Shown here in pieces: positions 58,211 through 64,000 of a stretch of DNA of 64,000 nucleotides. This DNA is from JAUVPY01 sp034412795. Lineage in GTDB: Bacteria > Chloroflexota > Anaerolineae > 4572-78 > NAK82. The notes under the pieces were generated by a model. The model saw nothing but the letters and a program-made list of their open reading frames with translations. It searched no databases and was not told where the DNA came from. The stretch covers positions 24,308-88,307 of the forward strand of contig DAOUMD010000191.1 of the NCBI GenBank assembly GCA_034412795.1, read 5' to 3'. The translations under genes were made by a program, and so were the position numbers. Each line of letters begins with the position of its first letter. Position 1 is the first letter of the stretch.

Positions 58211-58798
58211 ATGACTACCAAGGCAAAAATGAATTCAAACAGAAAGACCGCCATAGTTGTGGGAGTATTAATTCTACTTGCATATAGTTTGCTTGGAAGT
58301 GGCAATCCGGATGCAAAGATATTAGGAATGTTTCTTGAGGTAATTAGTGGCCTTGCAGTTATTGTTATTGCAGTTTTAATGTTTCCACTCTTTAGACCCT
58401 ACAACAAAAAAGTATCTTTTTGGTACATTGTTTTCAGGAGTATTGAAGGTGGACTCATGATTATTGCTGGAATTTTGTTTTTATCTCATAGCACTTTATT
58501 GCTAGAAATACGTGATGGAATTTATGTGGGGCACGCATACATTTTTGCCGTAGCTGCTCTGATATTTTATTACCTGTTGTATCAATCAAAACTCATTCCT
58601 CGATGGATATCAGTGTGGGGTATTATTGCAGCCATATTGTTGATACTAGTAAACCTGTTAGAAGTAATGGGTATTATTCCTGCATTGATGATTTTGTATC
58701 TTCCAATAATTTTGAACGAAATAGTTCTAGCGATATGGCTAATGGTCAAAGGTTTTAATCCATCTGCAATCGCTTCCGAGTCTGCAGAACAGATATGA
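58211..58798 (+). CDS. DUF4386 family membrane protein (AT-rich gene)
   Basis: 195 residues with about six helices. The start KTAIVVGVLILLAYSLLGSG and the order of helices fit DUF4386. Base and codon use is clearly richer in A and T than the pilus, housekeeping or defence genes here. ATG 58211 follows AAAAGGAGAAAAAACG. First gene of an AT-rich run that extends to 61.6 kb and probably arrived by transfer. Function unknown. Confidence 0.8.
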   Translation: MTTKAKMNSNRKTAIVVGVLILLAYSLLGSGNPDAKILGMFLEVISGLAVIVIAVLMFPLFRPYNKKVSFWYIVFRSIEGGLMIIAGILFLSHSTLLLEIRDGIYVGHAYIFAVAALIFYYLLYQSKLIPRWISVWGIIAAILLILVNLLEVMGIIPALMILYLPIILNEIVLAIWLMVKGFNPSAIASESAEQI

Positions 58799-58839
58799 CA
58801 AAGTTTAAATGAGCACACATAAAATAAGGAGGAATGCTT

Positions 58840-59850
58840 ATGAAGGCGATTGTATATACAGAATACGGGCCACCGGAAGTTCTTCAGCTCAAAGAGGTAG
58901 AAAAACCTACACCCAAGGAGGATGAAATACTGATAAGAGTATATGCGACATCGGTAAATTACGGGGATATTATAGCTCGAGATTTTAGAAATATCACCCC
59001 GCGCAAGTTCAACATGCCTTTCTTGTTTTGGCTAATCGCGAAAATATCTTTTGGTCTCAGAAAACCAAAAATAAAAATACTGGGGAGTGAATTTGCCGGC
59101 GAAATTGAAGCAACAGGCAAGGATGTAAAGCGATTCAAAGAAGGCGACCAGGTTTTTGGATATCGTGGTCAAAGCATGGGTGCTTATGCCGAGTATCTAT
59201 GTATGCCTGAAGACGGGGTGCTGGCCATAAAACCGGCCGACATGACCTATGAGGAAGCCGCTGCCGTTCCCAGTGGGGGAATGACAGCATTGTATATTCT
59301 TAGAAAAGAAAATATTCAGAGCGGGCAAAAAGTCCTTATCAATGGCGCTTCCGGAGGGATAGGTAATTTTGCAGTACAGCTTGCCAGGGATTCCGGAGCA
59401 GAAGTTACCGGCGTATGCGGTACCCCAAGATTGGAATTTGTGAAATCTCTGGGAGCCGATAAGGTCATTGATTACACCAAAGAGGATTTTACCCAAAGCG
59501 GTGAGACCTATGATCTTATTTTTGACATATTAGGCAAGAGTTCGTTTTCACGGTGTAAAAGCTCGCTAAAGCAAAACGGACGCTATGTTTTAGCCAGCTT
59601 TAAGATGAGACAGCTTTTTCAAATGTTATGGACTTCGATAATGGGTAGTAAAAAAGTAATATGTGTGCTGTCACCCCAAAGCACTGAAGATCTAATTTCC
59701 CTCAAAGAGCTTATTGAGGCGGGAAAGATCAAATCGGTCATCGATAGGAGCTTTCCTTTGGAACGGGCTGCCGAGGCTCACCGGTATGTCGAACAAGGGC
59801 ACAAAAAGGGAAATGTAGTCATTACTGTGGAGCATAACGACAAAACCTGA
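58840..59850 (+). CDS. Zinc-independent MDR oxidoreductase (copy 1)
   Basis: 336 residues, quinone oxidoreductase-like medium-chain dehydrogenase. MKAIVYTEYGPPEVLQLKEV opens the GroES-like domain; the Rossmann site is INGASGGIGNFAVQLARDSGA; the structural-zinc cysteines of alcohol dehydrogenases are absent. It uses NADPH in relatives; substrate unknown. The start at 58840 is chosen over ATG 58834 because of the spacing to GGAGG. AT-rich. The DNA is similar to copy 2 (60598), and its 3' end is similar to the remnant at 57165. Confidence 0.9.
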   Translation: MKAIVYTEYGPPEVLQLKEVEKPTPKEDEILIRVYATSVNYGDIIARDFRNITPRKFNMPFLFWLIAKISFGLRKPKIKILGSEFAGEIEATGKDVKRFKEGDQVFGYRGQSMGAYAEYLCMPEDGVLAIKPADMTYEEAAAVPSGGMTALYILRKENIQSGQKVLINGASGGIGNFAVQLARDSGAEVTGVCGTPRLEFVKSLGADKVIDYTKEDFTQSGETYDLIFDILGKSSFSRCKSSLKQNGRYVLASFKMRQLFQMLWTSIMGSKKVICVLSPQSTEDLISLKELIEAGKIKSVIDRSFPLERAAEAHRYVEQGHKKGNVVITVEHNDKT

Positions 59851-59901
59851 TAAAGCGCTGCGCCTGCCGCTGTTCCGCTACGCCTCATAGCAGCGGGTTA
59901 T
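59850..59901 (+). terminator. Imperfect palindrome after MDR copy 1, terminator or attC-like
   Basis: ATAAAGCGCTGC (59850-59861) and GCAGCGGGTTAT (59890-59901) pair with two mismatches; GTTTTTT follows, which fits an intrinsic terminator. The layout, with AAAGCGCTGC after the stop and GTTAT at the far end, also resembles a degenerate integron attC site, but the core-site consensus is not met. The same AAAGCGCTGC follows the remnant at 57272. Confidence 0.5.
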
Positions 59902-59927
59902 GTTTTTTATCAACGGGGATGCAAAGA

Positions 59928-60551
59928 ATGAATAAATCAGAAAAGTTTTGGGACAAACAATCAAGAAACTATGATAAGCAAGTCAAACAATATGAACAGA
60001 CTCACATCAAAACTGTTGCAAACACTAAAAAACATCTCAATATGAGCGATATTGTTTTAGATTACGCATGTGGGACAGGGATAATAACCAATGAAATTGC
60101 TGACAATGTGAAAGAGATTCATGCTATTGATATATCGTCCAAAATGATCGATGTTGCAAAAAGAAAAGCAGGTGAGCGCAAAATTGAGAATATAAATTTC
60201 GCGCAATCAACGATATTTGATGAGAGATATAAAAAAGAATCATTCAATGTGATTTTGGCTTTCAATATTCTGCATTTATTAGAAGATACTCAGAAGGTTA
60301 TGCAAAGGATAAACGAATTATTGAAACCGGGAGGATTATTTATTTCTGCAACAGCTTGTATGGGAGAGAAAATGTCATTTTTAGGTATTTTACTATCCCT
60401 CCTGAGTAAAATAGGAATAGTTCCATATGTGAAGATTTTTAAATTCTCTGAATTAGAAGATTTAATAGCTAATGGAAATTTTCAAATTGTTGAAACTGAA
60501 GAATTAGGTCATACTCCACCGAACTATTTTATTGTAGCAAAGAAGATATAG
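59928..60551 (+). CDS. Class I SAM-dependent methyltransferase (AT-rich)
   Basis: 207 residues. Motif I VLDYACGTGIITNEIAD, then AIDISSKMI and FNVILAFNILHLLE; a short C-terminal part. The gene is among the most AT-rich in the window (many AAA, AAT and ATA codons) and so probably foreign. ATG 59928 follows GGGGATGCAAAGA; an ATG at 59919 has no spacing to that site. Substrate unknown. It sits between two MDR genes that are copies of one another. Confidence 0.87.
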   Translation: MNKSEKFWDKQSRNYDKQVKQYEQTHIKTVANTKKHLNMSDIVLDYACGTGIITNEIADNVKEIHAIDISSKMIDVAKRKAGERKIENINFAQSTIFDERYKKESFNVILAFNILHLLEDTQKVMQRINELLKPGGLFISATACMGEKMSFLGILLSLLSKIGIVPYVKIFKFSELEDLIANGNFQIVETEELGHTPPNYFIVAKKI

Positions 60552-60597
60552 AGAACATAACAAATCACCGGATCAAAGTAAATTGGGGGGAATACCT

Positions 60598-61590
60598 ATG
60601 AATGCAATTGTATGGACAAAATACGGGCCTCCGGATGTTCTTCAGTTGGGAGAGGTAGAAAAACCAACTCCCAAGGACAATGAAGTACTGGTAAAAGTAT
60701 ATGCGGCAACCGTAACAGCAGGGGACTGTGAGGCTCGAAGTCTCAAATTCCCTCTCTGGTTATCGCTCCCCATGCGAATATATGTGGGTCTCAGAAAACC
60801 AAAAAGAATAACGATACTGGGGCAGGAGCTAGCCGGGGAAATTGAATCAGTAGGCAAAGACGTAAAATTATTTGAAGAAGGTGACCAGGTTTTTGCAGCT
60901 ACCGGTTTTGGTATGGGGGCTTATGCTGAGTACACATGTCTGCCTGAGGAATCTGAAGATGGGGTGCTGGCAAAAAAACCGGCCAATATGACCTATGAGG
61001 AAGCCGCCACTGTTCCTACCGGGGGACTTGAGGCATTGCATTTTCTTAGAAAAGGAAATATCCGGAGCGGACAAAAGGTTTTGATCAATGGTGCGGGTGG
61101 AAGTATAGGTACCTTTGGCATACAGCTTGCCAAGCACTTTGGGGCGGAAGTGACCGGCGTGGACAGCACGGGGAAACTGGACATGCTGCGCTCGATTGGT
61201 GCAGACCATGTCATTGATTACACGCAAGAAGATTTCACCAAAAGCGGTGAAACCTATGATGTTATTTTTGACGTGGTAGGCAAGAGTTCGTTTTCAGGTA
61301 GCATCAGATCGCTAAAGCAAAATGGACGCTATCTTATAGCTAACCCCAAGCTGTTAAAGATGGTTCGTGGGCTATGGACTTCGAGGAGAAGCAGCAAGAA
61401 AGTAATATTTGAGTATGCAAGCCGAAAGACTGAAGATTTAATTTTCCTCAAAGAGCTTATTGAGGCGGGAACGATCAAATCGGTCATCGATAGACGCTAT
61501 CCGTTGGAGCAGACTGCCGAGGCTCATCGGTATGTCGAACAAGGACACAAAAAGGGAAACGTCGTCATAACTGTGGAGCATAACAACTAA
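60598..61590 (+). CDS. Zinc-independent MDR oxidoreductase (copy 2)
   Basis: 330 residues. MNAIVWTKYGPPDVLQLGEV, LINGAGGSIGTFGIQLAKH and the final VEQGHKKGNVVITVEH follow copy 1 closely in both protein and DNA. No zinc-binding cysteines. ATG 60598 follows TTGGGGGGAATACCT. Copies 1 and 2 probably arose by duplication, with the methyltransferase gene between them. Confidence 0.9.
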   Translation: MNAIVWTKYGPPDVLQLGEVEKPTPKDNEVLVKVYAATVTAGDCEARSLKFPLWLSLPMRIYVGLRKPKRITILGQELAGEIESVGKDVKLFEEGDQVFAATGFGMGAYAEYTCLPEESEDGVLAKKPANMTYEEAATVPTGGLEALHFLRKGNIRSGQKVLINGAGGSIGTFGIQLAKHFGAEVTGVDSTGKLDMLRSIGADHVIDYTQEDFTKSGETYDVIFDVVGKSSFSGSIRSLKQNGRYLIANPKLLKMVRGLWTSRRSSKKVIFEYASRKTEDLIFLKELIEAGTIKSVIDRRYPLEQTAEAHRYVEQGHKKGNVVITVEHNN

Positions 61591-61629
61591 ACCTAATCTG
61601 GAAATCGATAAGTGGAAAGGAGGGACACT

Positions 61630-62070
61630 ATGACAAAGGAAAAATTCTTGACCGTGCGTTGGAATAATTTGCTTTCGCTGGGACTGGGAATTCCCGCTCT
61701 GATTTATGTTGTCGTCGTCTTATCCACTTCGGTATTGTCAGACAGGGCAGGCTTTATCGGGCTTGTGGTTATCGGGGTGCTTTACTGAGTGATTGTCGAA
61801 CAACATTCAGCCATGCGGTTCGCGTGGCTTTGGAAAAACTTAGCTAACCACGTTCCAGTCAAACAGAGCTTCACTAACCGACTCATCTTTATTGCCTACA
61901 ATGTTGTCTGGTGGATACCTATAGTGCTTCCCTTTACCAAGACAATTGACTACCGTACGGGCTTCATAGCGTTTTTCGTAGTTACGATCATAAGGGCCGG
62001 TGCTAATCTGTATAGGAACAACGTCCTCACGCCGGAGCAGGCCGAGAGTTTTCCCCTCCGAGCACCTTGA
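61630..62070 (+). pseudogene. Interrupted small membrane protein gene
   Basis: ATG 61630 (after AAAGGAGGGACACT) reads 52 residues with one or two hydrophobic segments (LGLGIPALIYVVVVL, GFIGLVVIGVLY) and stops at TGA 61786-61788. The same frame then goes on without a stop to 62070: VIVEQHSAMRFAWLWKNL, two more hydrophobic segments and a polar end. TGG to TGA would explain it. The first part could still be made. Confidence 0.65.
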
Positions 62071-62232
62071 ATAGTGGAAAGACAAAACCGACACCAACCA
62101 CGGGCAGGTGATAGGCCAGGCCTTCAAGGTGTTTTTTACCGATGCGCTTTGTTGGGTTTTGCAAGCTTGCAGGATGTTTGTCATAGACTATTCTGAAAAT
62201 GACCAAATCAAAGTAAATTAGGAGAAATACTT

Positions 62233-63183
62233 ATGAAAGCAATCGTCCAAAACGAGTACGGCTCACCGGATGTCTTCGAACTCAAGGAAATCGACAAGCC
62301 GGTGGTCAACGATGACGATGTGCTGGTACGCGTTCACGCGGCCGCCTTCCACGCAGGTGACTACTTCGCTATGAGAGGCGTGCCGTACATGGTGCGCATG
62401 ACTGTTGGGTGGCCCAAACCAAAGGACTATGTTCCGGGATACGATGTGGCAGGGCACGTTGAGGCGGTCGGCAAGAACGTGATGCGGTTTCAACCAGGTG
62501 ATGAGGTATTCGGCGCGTGCAACGGCACCTGCGCCGAGTATGCGTGTGCTGCACAAGACAAGTTCGTGCTGAAGCCGGCCAACCTCACACTTGAGCAAGC
62601 CGCGGCCGTACCTACCTCCGCAGTCGCTGCCCTCCTCGGTCTTCGCGATGCGGGAAAGGTTCGGCCAGGACAGAAGGTTCTGATCAATGGTGCGTCGGGA
62701 GGCGTGGGAACGTTCGCCGTGCAGATTGCTAAGGCGTTCGGGGCGGAAGTGACCGGTGTGTGCAGCACGAGGAACGTGGACATGGTCCGCTCGATCGGCG
62801 CAGACCATGTCATTGATTACACCCAAAAGGACTTCACACAAAGTGGGCGGCGCTACGATCTCATCCTTGATCAAGTGGCGAACCATTCGTTTTCAGACTA
62901 CAGACGCGCGCTCACCCCCCAGGGGACCCACATACCTAACAGCGGCCATAGCGGCATGGGTTACATTATCAAGGCGCTCGTGTTGTCCCTGTTCATGCGC
63001 CAGCAGGGACGCCCGTATATTGCGATTCCGAACAGTGAGGACCTGGTTGTTCTGAAGGAGCTCATTGAAGCCGGCAAGGTCACACCGGTCATCGACAGAA
63101 TGTACCCGCTGAGCGAGACCCCTGAGGCCTTCCGGTATCTGGATGAAGGTCACGCCCAGGGAAAAGTCGTCATCACCGTGTGA
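62233..63183 (+). CDS. Zinc-independent MDR oxidoreductase (copy 3)
   Basis: 316 residues. MKAIVQNEYGSPDVFELKEI, INGASGGVGTFAVQIAKAFG and DVDHVIDYTQ-type segment DHVIDYTQKDF follow the family. GC content is back to the window's usual level, unlike copies 1 and 2, so it is older in this genome or has another source. Putative NADPH-dependent reductase of unknown substrate. ATG 62233 follows TAGGAGAAATACTT. A terminator hairpin overlaps the end. Confidence 0.9.
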   Translation: MKAIVQNEYGSPDVFELKEIDKPVVNDDDVLVRVHAAAFHAGDYFAMRGVPYMVRMTVGWPKPKDYVPGYDVAGHVEAVGKNVMRFQPGDEVFGACNGTCAEYACAAQDKFVLKPANLTLEQAAAVPTSAVAALLGLRDAGKVRPGQKVLINGASGGVGTFAVQIAKAFGAEVTGVCSTRNVDMVRSIGADHVIDYTQKDFTQSGRRYDLILDQVANHSFSDYRRALTPQGTHIPNSGHSGMGYIIKALVLSLFMRQQGRPYIAIPNSEDLVVLKELIEAGKVTPVIDRMYPLSETPEAFRYLDEGHAQGKVVITV

Positions 63184-63184
63184 G

Positions 63185-63210
63185 GGCGCCGACCACCGCT
63201 CATCGGCGCC
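63185..63210 (+). terminator. Terminator hairpin after MDR copy 3
   Basis: GGCGCCGA (63185-63192) and TCGGCGCC (63203-63210) form a perfect 8-bp stem 2 bases after the stop. Confidence 0.55.
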
Positions 63211-63247
63211 TCGCCCTCCGAGGTGGTGCCAAATCGAAAAGGGTGCA

Positions 63248-63326
63248 TTCAAAATGGGTGGTAGGGGCGGGTCTTGCACCCGCCCCGGGGCATCCGCAAG
63301 GGGTGCCCCTACCAACCCATTTTGAA
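63248..63326. repeat. GTAGGGGC-family inverted repeat element
   Basis: Arms TTCAAAATGGGTGGTAGGGG + C (63248-63268) and GCCCCTACC + AACCCATTTTGAA (63305-63326) pair except for one inserted base; inside is a perfect GGGGCGGGT CTTGC ACCCGCCCC hairpin (63264-63286). A further CAATCG/CGATTG hairpin lies at 63333-63350. Related to the elements at 11964 and 18631. Confidence 0.75.
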
Positions 63327-63393
63327 CACGCCCAATCGAAAAAACGATTGTGAGCGAACGCCAAACCAGTGCGACGCTCACAAGGAGGTCACG

Positions 63394-64000
63394 ATGGAAG
63401 CAATTGTCTACGACAAGAACGAGTCACCTGGTATGAAATATCATCGCGTCGTCGTGTCGCGGCATGGCGGGCCGGACGTGTTGCAGGTGGTGGAAGAGGA
63501 TATCCCCGAACCACGGGTCGGCGAGGTTCGGGTGAAGGTCCTGGCCGCCGGAGTCTCCGCCTACGATCTCATGATCCGCTCCATCTCGTTCCCTGGCAAT
63601 CCGCGCGTCCCGTTCACCCCGGGCGAGGACATCGTCGGTGTGGTGGACAAGCCTGGCGACGGAGGTTCAACCCTCGAGCCGGGGCAGAGGGTCGCCGGCT
63701 GGACCTTCGGCGATACCGGCGGCTACGCGGAGTACATCTGCCGTCCCACAACCCAGTTGCTGCCCGTCCCCTCGGGCCTGGGTCCTGCCGAGGCCGTCGC
63801 CCTGGTCGTGAACTACCTCACCGCACACCTGTACCTGCACAAGACCGCCGGCGTGCGCGGCGGCGAGCGGGTCCTGGTCCACGGTGCGGCGGGGGGCCTC
63901 GGCACCGCTCTGCTCCAACTCGGCAAACTGGCCGGGCTGGAGATGTACGTCACGGCGTCCAAGCACAACCACGAACTCGTATCCGCGCTCGGCGCGATAC
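63394..64000 (+). CDS. MDR oxidoreductase (copy 4), 3' end cut by window
   Basis: At least 202 residues. The GroES-like part (VVSRHGGPDVLQVVEEDIPEP) and the Rossmann site VLVHGAAGGLGTALLQLG are present; the frame is open at the window edge. The ATG at 63394 has an excellent ribosome site AAGGAGGTCACG, but the first 13 residues MEAIVYDKNESPG look like the start of another MDR (MKAIVY...SPDV). The family start is more naturally the ATG at 63433 (MKYHRVVV). So the leader may come from a lost neighbour. GC content is high. Confidence 0.85.
   Translation, partial: MEAIVYDKNESPGMKYHRVVVSRHGGPDVLQVVEEDIPEPRVGEVRVKVLAAGVSAYDLMIRSISFPGNPRVPFTPGEDIVGVVDKPGDGGSTLEPGQRVAGWTFGDTGGYAEYICRPTTQLLPVPSGLGPAEAVALVVNYLTAHLYLHKTAGVRGGERVLVHGAAGGLGTALLQLGKLAGLEMYVTASKHNHELVSALGAI

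Noticed and set aside
1..64000. tRNA or rRNA genes
   Set aside because: No cloverleaf with a GGTTCRA-type T arm and no rRNA-like sequence were noticed by eye; a tRNAscan run would be decisive.
1..64000. Complete insertion sequences
   Set aside because: No transposase or integrase reading frame was recognised; only short nonautonomous repeats are present.

Overview
The window looks like a chromosomal segment of a Chloroflexota bacterium, most like Anaerolineae, probably from a metagenome assembly. This rests on the style of the genes, not on a phylogenetic marker. The signs are a Tad pilus locus without a secretin, a cytoplasmic DegS-like kinase, the radical-SAM DUF512 gene beside der, a secreted protein ending in a hydrophobic FMPVVLKGYK tail, many small families of dispersed inverted repeats, and short tandem arrays with a strict 7-base period. 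No rRNA, tRNA or CRISPR array was seen.

Layout. 1-1.8 kb: a NarL/DegU-type response regulator (cut by the window edge) and its DegS-like kinase. 1.9-18.2 kb: a complete-looking Tad/Flp pilus cluster, with a 48-residue Flp pilin, a 1361-residue TadE-type fusion protein, two secreted or anchored proteins, a second TadE, a TadG with a von Willebrand A domain, CpaB, TadZ, and TadA, TadB and TadC. A DUF192 gene follows. No prepilin peptidase or secretin is present here. 18.8-24 kb: housekeeping genes (comF, a long hibernation factor, a glycosyltransferase, der, a DUF512 radical-SAM protein). 24-26.8 kb: an antitoxin and PIN toxin pair whose toxin is cut by a TGA, a ModF-like double ATPase and an internally deleted DUF6141 gene. 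Two related double-hairpin elements in opposite orientation bracket the first three of these genes.

27-38 kb: a six-gene defence operon, hsdM, DUF262/HNH, hsdS, an AAA ATPase, a DUF4276 TOPRIM-like protein and hsdR. It is followed by a separately promoted RAMA-domain gene. The non-type-I genes are nested inside the type I operon with gaps or overlaps of only a few bases.

38.4-48.5 kb: an accessory region of small membrane proteins, an NmrA-type reductase, a hydrolase, a methyltransferase, an acyltransferase and a DUF2807 lipoprotein. It is littered with fragments of regulators: four copies of one promoter module, three of them leading into the first codons of MalT/LuxR-type regulators; two copies of a sensor-kinase N-terminus; and one receiver-domain fragment.

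48.8-55 kb: a phosphofructokinase-like gene that has lost its catalytic aspartate, next to a MacB/LolD-type ABC ATPase, an FtsX-like permease and an HlyD-type adaptor. 55-64 kb: membrane proteins, a CPBP protease and four zinc-independent MDR oxidoreductases plus the 3' remnant of a fifth. Part of this segment (58.2-61.6 kb) is clearly AT-rich, so probably acquired.

Strongest leads: the nested defence operon; six 7-base-period arrays, most of them ending at or inside a start codon; the repeated promoter module with regulator stubs; the PFK-like protein lacking its catalytic base; and the oversized TadE and TadG proteins.
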